Positions 29,707-36,960 of a DNA stretch of 47,048 nt are shown here, in pieces. Origin of the DNA: Pseudomonadota bacterium. GTDB taxonomy: Bacteria; Pseudomonadota; Gammaproteobacteria; Burkholderiales; SG8-39. Location of the stretch: NCBI GenBank assembly GCA_025352885.1, contig JANXRZ010000261.1, positions 1-47,048 of the forward strand, written 5' to 3'. The notes beneath the pieces are model-generated. The model made no database searches. It was not told the origin of the DNA and saw nothing but the letters and a program-made list of their open reading frames with translations. Position 1 is the first letter of the stretch, and each line of letters opens with the position of its first letter. A program made the position numbers and the translations under genes.

Positions 29707-30050
29707 CACGCCTTGGATGCGGCGAGCATCTTCTTCAGGCGCTCGAGGAAGAATGGCGCGCACTTCATCATGCGCGTCTCCATCTTCATGATGAGCGGAT
29801 GGATTTTCGGGCGATAGGACTGCCACTCGGGATCGGCGAAGAGCGCCGTGCGGCAGCGCTCGCGCTGGTTGAGGTCGTCGTACGCCCACATGTGGACGAC
29901 CATGTTCTGCGGGCCGATCTCCGGCGTGTAGTAGCCGAGCATGTAAGGCTGGTGACGCAATTGCACGGGCATGCCGTGCGTCTCGTAATGGTGGAAATAC
30001 TCGGGCACCTTGCCCGGGTGGAGCTGGTACATGCGTTCTTCGACGTACAT
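29706..30050 (-). CDS. NIPSNAP-family protein
   Basis: A 114-residue single-domain protein with a dimeric alpha/beta-barrel pattern. YVEERMYQLHPGKVPEYFHHYETHG at the N terminus and LGYYTPEIGPQNMVVHMWAYDDLNQRERCRTALFADPEW in the middle are typical of NIPSNAP proteins. Bacterial members are commonly found in catabolic operons and their activity is not known. No signal peptide, so cytoplasmic. AGGAG stands before ATG 30050. It lies between Bug genes in operon B and overlaps the next one by one base. Confidence 0.87.
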   Translation of the reverse strand: MYVEERMYQLHPGKVPEYFHHYETHGMPVQLRHQPYMLGYYTPEIGPQNMVVHMWAYDDLNQRERCRTALFADPEWQSYRPKIHPLIMKMETRMMKCAPFFLERLKKMLAASKA

Positions 30051-30102
30051 CGTTGCTTCTCCTGGTAGTTGGGCCCGCGTGTTGATCCCGCGTATCGGTG
30101 CG

Positions 30103-31077
30103 TTAGTCGAGCTTGATGTTCGCCTCGGAGACGATGCGCTTCCACTTGGCGACATCGCGCTGCAGGGTGGCCGACAGCTGCGCGGGGTTCATGCCCTGCG
30201 GCTCGAGGCTCATGGCAAAAATCTTCTCCTTGATCTCCGGCAGGTTCATGGCGCGCCCGAATTCCCGGGCGAGGAGGGCGACGATGTCCGGTGGCAGCCC
30301 TGCGGGCCCGAGCAACGCATGCCAGGTGGCGGCTTCGAACCCCGGCACGCCGGATTCGGCGACCGTCGGCAGGTCGGGAAGGGCAGGGGACCGTGAGGTG
30401 CCCGCGGTCGCCAGCATGCGCAGCTTGCCGGCCTTGGCCGGCGCGACGAAGACGGAAATCGAATTGAACATGAGGTCGACCTGGCCGGCCATGAGGTCCG
30501 CCGTCGCTGGCGCCGCGCCTTTGTAGGGCACGTGGGTCATCTTCGTCCCGGCCATGGAATTGAAGAGCTCACCGGACAAGTGAGAAACGGAGCCGGTACC
30601 AAACGAGGCCATGTTGAGGCCGCCGGGCTTTGCCTTCGCTAGCGCAATCAACTCGCGCACGGAACTCGCCTTGACCGACGGGTGGACGGCGAGGCCCATG
30701 GGTTCGAGCGCGATCAGGCCGATCGGCGTGAAATCCTTCACCGGGTCGAACGGCACCTTGGCGACCGCAGGATTCGTGCCGAGCGAACTCGCGGTCGCGA
30801 TGACGATCGTGTAGCCGTCGGGCGCGGCCTTCGCCGTATGCGCAAGGCCGATCGCCCCGGTCGCGCCGCCCTTGTTGTCGACAAGGAACGGTTGCTTCAG
30901 CACCTCGCTAACCTTGGGGCCGAGCAGCCGGGCCAGGACATCGGGCGAGCCGCCGGGCGGGAAGGGAACGACGATCGTGATGGGTCGATCGGGATAGTCG
31001 GCCAACGCTGCGACCGGCAGGAGCGCCAGAAGCGCCAACAGGGCGCCGGCGATGCGGCGCGAGAACAAGGGTTGCAT
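30103..31077 (-). CDS. Bug/TctC-family periplasmic solute-binding protein
   Basis: A 324-residue receptor with signal peptide (residues 1-26, MQPLFSRRIAGALLALLALLP, ALADYPD). Signatures: VVPFPPGGSPDVLARLLGPKV, VDNKGGATGAIGLAHTAKAAPDGYT, THVPYKGAAPATADLMAGQVD and LPTVAESGVPGFEAATWHAL. The ATG 31077 overlaps the stop of the preceding Bug gene (TGATG). The two sequences differ enough that they probably bind different ligands and are not a recent duplication. It is the second gene of operon B. Confidence 0.92.
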   Translation of the reverse strand: MQPLFSRRIAGALLALLALLPVAALADYPDRPITIVVPFPPGGSPDVLARLLGPKVSEVLKQPFLVDNKGGATGAIGLAHTAKAAPDGYTIVIATASSLGTNPAVAKVPFDPVKDFTPIGLIALEPMGLAVHPSVKASSVRELIALAKAKPGGLNMASFGTGSVSHLSGELFNSMAGTKMTHVPYKGAAPATADLMAGQVDLMFNSISVFVAPAKAGKLRMLATAGTSRSPALPDLPTVAESGVPGFEAATWHALLGPAGLPPDIVALLAREFGRAMNLPEIKEKIFAMSLEPQGMNPAQLSATLQRDVAKWKRIVSEANIKLD

Positions 31078-32063
31078 CACTCCGCCCTGAGGTTGCCGGC
31101 GCGAATTACCTTGGTCCACTTCTCGGTCTCGGTCGCGTAGTACTTCGACGCGAACTCCGTGCTGCCGCCGACCGCGCTCATGCCGAGGTCCTTGAGCTTC
31201 GACTGAAAGTCGGCGTTCCCGAGCATGGCATTCATGTCGGCGTTAAGTTTCTGGATGATCGGGCCCGGCACTTTCGCGGGCGCCGCGATCGTGAACCACG
31301 CCGTCGACTCGTAGCCCGGCACGCCGGACTCCGCGATGGTCGGGACCGCGGGCAGGCTTGGGGCGCGGCCCTTGCTCGTCACGCCGAGGGCGCGCAGGCG
31401 CCCGGCCTGGATCTGCGGGAGGATGGTCGGCAGCTGCTCGAACATCGCCTGCGTCTGACCGCCCATGACGTCCTGCACCGCCGGCATGCTGCCCTTGTAG
31501 GGGATATGCGTGAGCTTCACACCGGACATGAGCTGGAACAGTTCGCCGGTCATGTGCGTGGAGGAGCCCGGCCCGGCGGAGCCGAAATTGATGTCGCCTG
31601 GCTTGGCCTTGGCCATTGCAAGAAATTCCTGGACGGATTTCGCTGGGAATGCCGGGTTCACCACAAGCGCCAGCGGCAGGTCGACGAGGATGATGACCGG
31701 CTGCAGTTCCTTGGCCGGGTCGTAGGCGAGTTTGGGGTATAGCGCATGCGCGGCATGGATCCCGATGGTCCCGAGCAGCAGCGTGTAGCCGTCGGGCGGG
31801 GCTTTCGCGACGAACTCGGCGCCGAGGTGGCCGCCCGCGCCGGGCTTATTGTCTACGACAATCTGCTGGCCGTATTGCGGCGAGAGGTACTGCGACACCA
31901 GCCGGGCGAGGATCGAAGTCGAGCCCGCGGCGGCGAAGGGCACTACGAGGTGGATGAGCTTATCCGGGTATTTCTGGGCGGTGGCGCTTCCGGAGAACGC
32001 GACCGCGAGGCCGAGCAGGGCCGCTTGGAGGAGCGTGCGGCGGCGGAGGGTGCGGAACGGCAT
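31077..32063 (-). CDS. Bug/TctC-family periplasmic solute-binding protein, first gene of operon B
   Basis: A 328-residue receptor with an Arg-rich signal peptide start (MPFRTLRRRTLLQAALLGLA, cleavage near ATAQ-K). The RRRTLLQA stretch resembles a twin-arginine signal but may simply be a basic Sec n-region. Signatures: VVPFAAAGSTSILARLVSQYL, VDNKPGAGGHLGAEFVAKAPPDGYTL, THIPYKGSMPAVQDVMGGQ and LPAVPTIAESGVPGYESTAW. AAGGAG lies before ATG 32063. The upstream gap carries a 19-bp palindrome and a third half-site, so this gene heads a regulated transcript that continues through two more Bug genes, NIPSNAP and two acyl-CoA dehydrogenases. Confidence 0.92.
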   Translation of the reverse strand: MPFRTLRRRTLLQAALLGLAVAFSGSATAQKYPDKLIHLVVPFAAAGSTSILARLVSQYLSPQYGQQIVVDNKPGAGGHLGAEFVAKAPPDGYTLLLGTIGIHAAHALYPKLAYDPAKELQPVIILVDLPLALVVNPAFPAKSVQEFLAMAKAKPGDINFGSAGPGSSTHMTGELFQLMSGVKLTHIPYKGSMPAVQDVMGGQTQAMFEQLPTILPQIQAGRLRALGVTSKGRAPSLPAVPTIAESGVPGYESTAWFTIAAPAKVPGPIIQKLNADMNAMLGNADFQSKLKDLGMSAVGGSTEFASKYYATETEKWTKVIRAGNLRAE

Positions 32064-32081
32064 AGATGTGCTCCTTGGAAT

Positions 32082-32119
32082 TGTATCGAATTTCGATACA
32101 GATTACCTACAACTGTATC
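32082..32119. promoter_or_regulatory. three-half-site operator upstream of operon B
   Basis: TGTATCGAA, one T, then TTCGATACA (32082-32100) is a perfect 19-bp palindrome with a central base. The right arm pairs again with CTGTATC at 32113-32119 (GATACAG-N11-CTGTATC), giving three TGTATC half-sites. IclR-family proteins of the PcaU/PobR group bind repeats of about 10 bp containing TTCGA-like cores, and an IclR gene ends 1 kb upstream (33046), so that protein is the leading candidate. On the minus strand TACAAT at the promoter-proximal arm could serve as a -10, in which case binding would block the polymerase. Confidence 0.65.
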
Positions 32120-32159
32120 TTATTCGTCCAGGCGTCGGAGCGTCAACGCCGCCGGCGAA

Positions 32160-32954
32160 TCAGCGCCCCTTGATCGTCGGATTCCACTTTTTCATCCAGC
32201 CGAAGCTCTCGAGCGTCGTCGTCGAGGGCTCGTAATCGCAGCCGATCCAGCCCTGGTAGCCGGCCTCCTCGATTACGCCGAGAACATGGTCGTAGTTGAT
32301 TTCGCCTGTGCCGGGCTCGGCGCGGCTCGGCACGTCCGCAACCTGCATGTGCCAGATGAGCGGCATAGCTTTGCGGATCGTGTTGGTGAGGTCGCCTTCC
32401 ATGAGCTGCGCCTGGTACACGTCGTATTCGATGCCGAGGTTGTCGGCGCCTACGTCGCGGATGATGTCGACGGCCTGGTCGGTTTTTGTGAGGAACACCC
32501 CGGGTGAGTTGTATGTGTTGACCGGCTCGATCACGAGGCGCATGCCGTGCTTTTTCAGTTCGCCCGCCGCATAGCGCAGGTTGCTGACGAAGAGTTCCCT
32601 GATTTCGTCCTTGTCTGCGTCTTTCGGCGGGATGCCGCCAAGCAGGTTGATGAGCTTGCAGTCGAGTGCGAGCGCGTAGTCGATGGTGGTGGCGACGCCT
32701 TCGCGCAGTTCCTTCTCGCGGCCGGGCAGGCACCCGAGTCCTCGCTCGCCACCCTTCCAGTCGCCCGCCGGCATGTTGAAGAGTACGGGCTTCAGGCCGC
32801 TGTCTTTCACGGCGGCGACGACTTCGGCCTTTGGATACGCGAAGGGGTCCTTGAATTCGCAGCCCTTGAATCCCGCCTTTGCGGCGAGCGAGAACCGCTC
32901 GAGAAAGCCGACCTCGTTGAACAACATGGTGAGGTTGGCGGTGAATTTAAGCAT
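32160..32954 (-). CDS. hydroxypyruvate isomerase-like TIM-barrel protein
   Basis: A 264-residue xylose-isomerase-like TIM barrel of the Hyi family, which interconverts hydroxypyruvate and tartronate semialdehyde. Visible: KFTANLTMLFNEVGFLERFSLAAKAGFKGCEF at the N terminus, NMPAGDWKGGERGLGCLPGREKEL, the metal-binding Glu in RLVIEPVNTYNSPGVFL, GIEYDVYQAQLMEGDL and HMQVADVPSRAEPGTGEINY, and IGCDYEPSTTTLESFGWM. Length and motifs fit E. coli Hyi (258). GGAG precedes ATG 32954. It lies 91 bases after the IclR gene and 96 bases before operon B, so it may belong to either. A classical glyoxylate carboligase partner is not present. Confidence 0.85.
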   Translation of the reverse strand: MLKFTANLTMLFNEVGFLERFSLAAKAGFKGCEFKDPFAYPKAEVVAAVKDSGLKPVLFNMPAGDWKGGERGLGCLPGREKELREGVATTIDYALALDCKLINLLGGIPPKDADKDEIRELFVSNLRYAAGELKKHGMRLVIEPVNTYNSPGVFLTKTDQAVDIIRDVGADNLGIEYDVYQAQLMEGDLTNTIRKAMPLIWHMQVADVPSRAEPGTGEINYDHVLGVIEEAGYQGWIGCDYEPSTTTLESFGWMKKWNPTIKGR

Positions 32955-33045
32955 GGCGTGCTCCGGGGAGGGGATGGCGCGAGTCTGCCTGCGACGCCGG
33001 AACTCAGGCAAGCCGCGGGGCCGCCTGTTTCACTACGGTCTGACT

Positions 33046-33849
33046 TCAGCCGGCGCGCAGCTCGAGCCCGCGATGCAGCTGCTCGGCGGCGATCATGAGC
33101 TTGGGCAGCATCGTATTGAGCGCGATCTCCTTCGTCATGCGGAGCGAATTCACGCTGATGTTGAGCGCCGCGCACACGCGGCCTTCGTGATCGTTCACGG
33201 GTACCGAAAGGCCGCAGATATGTTCTTCGAGCTCGCCTTGGATCCAGGACCATCCTTGCTCGCGGTCCTGGCTGATGACCTCCCTCAACGCCTGCCGGTC
33301 GGTGAGCGTGCGCTCGGTGTATTTCTGCAGGTTGGCGCGCTCGAAGTATTCGTCGAGTTCACGCTCCGGCAAGCCGCCGAGCAGCACGCGCCCCATTGAG
33401 GTGACGTACGCGGGCAGGCGGGTGCCGACGACCGACCCGCCGCTGACGACGGAGCGTACGGAGTTGCGGATCACGTAAACGATCTCGGTGCCATCGAGCA
33501 CCGCGAGCGTACAAGTCTCCTGCACGTCGCCGACGAGTTGGCCGAGGATGGGATGGGCGTAACCCCAGAAGGGCGACGACGACGTGTACGCGTAACCCAG
33601 CCGCAGGATCTTCGGCGTGAGGAAAAACAGGCGCTCCTGGTGACCGGCGAACCCGAGCTGCTCAAGGGTGTAGAGCAAGCGCCGGGCCCCGGCCCGCGTG
33701 AGGCCGGCCCGCTGGGCGACCTGCGAGAGCGTCATGCGCTCGTGGCCTTCGCCGAAGGCCATGATCACGAGCAGGCCGCGGGCAAACGCCTCGACGAACT
33801 GGCCGCCGGACTCGCGCGCGGTGATCGGGAAGCCGGGATGGGGTGTCAC
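33046..33849 (-). CDS. IclR-family regulator, PcaU/PcaR-like
   Basis: A 267-residue regulator with wHTH residues ~20-80 (EAFARGLLVIMAFGEGHERMTLSQVAQRAGLTRAGARRLLYTLEQLGF) and an effector domain (YAYTSSSPFWGYAHPIL, RLPAYVTSMGRVLLGGLPE, GWSWIQGELEEHICGLSVPV). The domain order and the YVTSMGRVLL and GLSVPV motifs are those of the PcaR/PcaU/PobR subgroup, whose members sense aromatic or related acids and usually activate. It starts at GTG 33849, overlapping the TGA of the acyl-CoA synthetase (GTGA), and ends operon C. It is the best candidate to bind the operator at 32082-32119. Confidence 0.9.
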   Translation of the reverse strand: MTPHPGFPITARESGGQFVEAFARGLLVIMAFGEGHERMTLSQVAQRAGLTRAGARRLLYTLEQLGFAGHQERLFFLTPKILRLGYAYTSSSPFWGYAHPILGQLVGDVQETCTLAVLDGTEIVYVIRNSVRSVVSGGSVVGTRLPAYVTSMGRVLLGGLPERELDEYFERANLQKYTERTLTDRQALREVISQDREQGWSWIQGELEEHICGLSVPVNDHEGRVCAALNISVNSLRMTKEIALNTMLPKLMIAAEQLHRGLELRAG

Positions 33850-35951
33850 GCGGCCGCCCTCTCGATGAGCGCATCGACGATGATCGTGTCTTCGATCCGC
33901 GCGCCGGCCATGACCGGATTGAGGTCGATGGACGCGATCGAACCGCCGGCGCTTTCGATCAGCGCGCCAAGCCGCACGGCGAGTTTTGCCAGTGCGCCGA
34001 GCGCTATCGGGGGCTCCCCCCTCACGCCCGCGAACAACGGCGCAATGCGCAAGGTGTGCAGGCGCTCGAGCACCTCTTCTTCGCCGAACGGATAGCGCAG
34101 GAGGACGATGTCGGGCAGGGCCTCGACGTACTTTCCGCCGTCGCCGAGCATGACGAGCGTGCCGAAGCGGGCATCAACGCGTGCGCCGACGACGAACTCG
34201 TGCTGGGCGCGACGCATGGGCGCGACGATGACCGCGCCGTCCACGACCTTCGCAGCCGCAAGCTTCTGGACGATGTCTTCGAACGCTCCCATCGTTTCGG
34301 CCGGTGTCCTGCAATTGAGGTGCACCATGCCGTGCTCGGATTTGTGCGGGATCGCAGCCGAGCAGGCCTTGACCGCGACCGGCTTGCCGAGCGCCTCGAA
34401 AGCAGCGAGGGCTTCCTTGGCGGTGCGGCACAACCGGAAGGGCACGGCCGGGAAGCCGTGCTCGGCCAGCAGGCCCAGGCTGTCGGCTTCGGACAGGAAC
34501 CGGTTCGTGCCCACCGGGAGCGACACGGGCGGAAATGCAGCCGCTTTCGGTGTCGGCCGTTGCATGAGTTCGCCGTGATGGACGAATTGCCCGAGCGCCG
34601 AAACCGCATCGATGTCGTGGGCGAAGGCGGCAAGGCCGGCATCACGGAACGCCTGCGCGGTCGAATCGAGCGGCGCTGCGACTGCGAGAGGCCGGCCCGT
34701 CTGCTTCACATAGTCCGCGCAGTCGCGAACGAATTGGGGCACGTCGTAGCCGGCGCCCGAAGCCGAAAGGCTGACGAACACGGCGTCGGTCGCATCGCGC
34801 CGCGCGAGGACGGGCAGGATGTCGCTGAACATGCGGTTGTTGGTCAGGAGCGCCGCGGTAAGGTCGATCGGGTTGCCGGACGAGCCGAAGTCCGGCAGCG
34901 CCGCACGTAACTCGGCGCGCGTTGCGTCATCGAATTGCGCCAGTGTCAGGCCGTGCTTCTCCGCCGCATCGGCAGCCATCACGCAGGACGCGCCGGAGTT
35001 GCTGATGGCGACGAGCCGCCGGCCGGCGGGTTTCCAACCTTTCAGGTATAGGTCGGCGGCGTTTACGAGGCTGCGGATGTCCGGCACGCGATAGATGCCG
35101 TGCTGGCGAAAGAACGCATCCACGACACGGTCCTCCGTCGCAAGCGCACCCGTGTGCGAATTTGCGGCGGCCGCGCCGCGCGCCGACACGCCGGCCTTGA
35201 GCGCCACGATGGGAAGGCCGCGCTCGCGCGCCACCAGCGCCGCCTGCGCGAGACGGGCCGGATCGGCAATCGCTTCAAGATAAAGAAGCAGCAGTTTCAC
35301 TTCCGGATCGAGCGCGACGGCGAGCGCAAAATCGGCCACCGTCAGATCGCTCTCGTTGCCGGTCGCGTGCGTGTGGCGCACGCCGATGCCTTGCTTGCGA
35401 AGGAACGCGTAGGGCACGACGCTCATGGCGCCCGACTGGCTCACGATGCCGACCGGCCCATCCTGCGGCTTGAATTCGCTCAGGATGGTCGAGAACGTCG
35501 CGATCGCGCCTGTCTTGAAGTTCGCGATGCCCTGCGTGTTCGGACCGACGATGCGCATCCCCGCCGCGCGCGCGGTGCGCACCATCTCGTCCTGCGCTTT
35601 CTTGCCGGCTTCCCCCATCTCGCCAAAGCCGGAGGTGATGACCACAACGACTTTGACGCCGCGGTTTGCGCAAGCGGCGACCGCCGAGACCGCACCCAAG
35701 CCAGGCACCGCGACGATCGCAAGGTCCGGCGCCTCAGGCACCGCACCGATATCCGGATACGCCTTTAGGCCCTGGATCTCCGCGCGATTGGGGTTGATCG
35801 GAAAAATGCGGCCCTTGTACTGGGCGCGCTGCATGTACTTGATCGGCCGGCCGCCGATCTTTTCCGGGTTCTCCGAGGCGCCAATGATGGCGACCGACTT
35901 CGGGTCGAGCGCGGCCGAAAGGCGGTCCTCCGGGGAAAAGTGTTCAACCAT
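33846..35951 (-). CDS. NDP-forming acyl-CoA synthetase, fused CoA-binding and ATP-grasp subunits
   Basis: A 701-residue acetate--CoA ligase (ADP-forming) type protein that couples ATP and acyl-CoA through a phosphohistidine. The alpha part (residues ~1-460) has a CoA-binding Rossmann domain (SVAIIGASENPEKIGGRP, GVKVVVVITSGFGE), GIVSQSGAMSV, and the phosphorylated His266 in ANSHTGALATED. The beta part (residues ~480-701) is an ATP-grasp domain with KPVAVKACSAAIPHKSEHGMVHL and FGTLVMLGDGGKYVEALPD. The fused order is common in proteobacteria. It starts 8 bases after the Bug stop and overlaps IclR, so in operon C it probably activates the acid taken up by that Bug protein. Confidence 0.92.
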   Translation of the reverse strand: MVEHFSPEDRLSAALDPKSVAIIGASENPEKIGGRPIKYMQRAQYKGRIFPINPNRAEIQGLKAYPDIGAVPEAPDLAIVAVPGLGAVSAVAACANRGVKVVVVITSGFGEMGEAGKKAQDEMVRTARAAGMRIVGPNTQGIANFKTGAIATFSTILSEFKPQDGPVGIVSQSGAMSVVPYAFLRKQGIGVRHTHATGNESDLTVADFALAVALDPEVKLLLLYLEAIADPARLAQAALVARERGLPIVALKAGVSARGAAAANSHTGALATEDRVVDAFFRQHGIYRVPDIRSLVNAADLYLKGWKPAGRRLVAISNSGASCVMAADAAEKHGLTLAQFDDATRAELRAALPDFGSSGNPIDLTAALLTNNRMFSDILPVLARRDATDAVFVSLSASGAGYDVPQFVRDCADYVKQTGRPLAVAAPLDSTAQAFRDAGLAAFAHDIDAVSALGQFVHHGELMQRPTPKAAAFPPVSLPVGTNRFLSEADSLGLLAEHGFPAVPFRLCRTAKEALAAFEALGKPVAVKACSAAIPHKSEHGMVHLNCRTPAETMGAFEDIVQKLAAAKVVDGAVIVAPMRRAQHEFVVGARVDARFGTLVMLGDGGKYVEALPDIVLLRYPFGEEEVLERLHTLRIAPLFAGVRGEPPIALGALAKLAVRLGALIESAGGSIASIDLNPVMAGARIEDTIIVDALIERAAA

Positions 35952-35959
35952 GTGTACTT

Positions 35960-36922
35960 TCAGTCCGCCTTCGCGCCGGAAGCCACCACCACCTTGCGCC
36001 ACTTCTGCGATTCGGCAGCTACGTAGGTTGCAAAGTGCTCCGGCGAGTCCGCAATGATCGCCAGACCTTGCGCCTCGAGCTTCTGGGCGTTCTGCGCGTC
36101 CTTGAGCGCCTTCCCGAACTCGGCGTTCAGCCGGTCGACGACCGGCTTGGGCATCCCGGCCGGGCCGACCACGCCGAACCACGCGGTGGCTTCATATCCC
36201 GGCACGCCGGATTCATCCATCGTGGGAATTTCCGGCGCGAGCGGAGTGCGTTTGAGGCTTGTGACCGCCAGCCCTTTCAGCTGCCCATTCTTCACGCGCG
36301 GCAAGGCCGTCGGGAGGTTGTCGAACATGATCTGCACCTGCCCCGCGAGCAGGTCCTGCAAGGCGGGCGCGCTGCCTTTGTACGGCACATGCGTGGCCTG
36401 CACGTTAACCGCCATCTTGAACATTTCGCCGCAGAGGTGGCCTGTGGTGCCGGTGCCCATCGACGCAAAGTTGATTGCGTCGGGCTTCACTTTCGCGAGC
36501 GCAACCAGGTCTCTGACGCTCGAGGCGGGCACCGAGTTGTTGACCAGCAGCATGTTCGGCACCGAGCCCGTGTTGATGATCGGCACGATCTCCTTGTCGG
36601 CATCGAACCCCATGTCCTTGTAGATCCACTTGTTGATCGCAAGGACGCCGACCGGCGCCATGAGCAGCGTGTGGCCGTCGGGCTTGGACTTCGCGACCAG
36701 CGCCGCGCCCAGGTTGCCGCCTGCGCCGGGCTTGTTCTCCACGACGACGGGTTGCCCGAGCGTTTCGCTGAGCTTGGGCGTCAGCGTGCGCGCGATGATG
36801 TCGTTGGTGCCTCCGGGCTGGTAGGGCACGATGATCGTGATCTGGCGGGACGGAAAGGCCTGCGCGTGCGCGAGGCACGGCACGGCGAGCAGCACGGCCG
36901 CGGCTAGGGAACGCACCTTCAT
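35960..36922 (-). CDS. Bug/TctC-family periplasmic solute-binding protein
   Basis: A 320-residue receptor with a short signal peptide (MKVRSLAAAVLLAVPCLAHA-Q). Signatures: VPYQPGGTNDIIARTLTPKL, VENKPGAGGNLGAALVAKSKPDGHTL, THVPYKGSAPALQDLLAGQ and IPTMDESGVPGYEATAWFGV. It is the second gene of operon C, 38 bases after the ThDP enzyme and 8 bases before the acyl-CoA synthetase. Its start codon is preceded by GAGGG and by GTATCGAAAT on the minus strand (36921-36930), a 10-base match to one arm of the operator at 32082-32100. Confidence 0.92.
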   Translation of the reverse strand: MKVRSLAAAVLLAVPCLAHAQAFPSRQITIIVPYQPGGTNDIIARTLTPKLSETLGQPVVVENKPGAGGNLGAALVAKSKPDGHTLLMAPVGVLAINKWIYKDMGFDADKEIVPIINTGSVPNMLLVNNSVPASSVRDLVALAKVKPDAINFASMGTGTTGHLCGEMFKMAVNVQATHVPYKGSAPALQDLLAGQVQIMFDNLPTALPRVKNGQLKGLAVTSLKRTPLAPEIPTMDESGVPGYEATAWFGVVGPAGMPKPVVDRLNAEFGKALKDAQNAQKLEAQGLAIIADSPEHFATYVAAESQKWRKVVVASGAKAD

Positions 36923-36960
36923 TTCGATACCCTCTTCATAGGATGGAGTGGAGACGACAC

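Noticed and set aside
33846..36182. A longer N terminus for the acyl-CoA synthetase, starting at 36182
   Set aside because: The extra residues overlap the upstream Bug gene and have no homology; the family N terminus fits ATG 35951.
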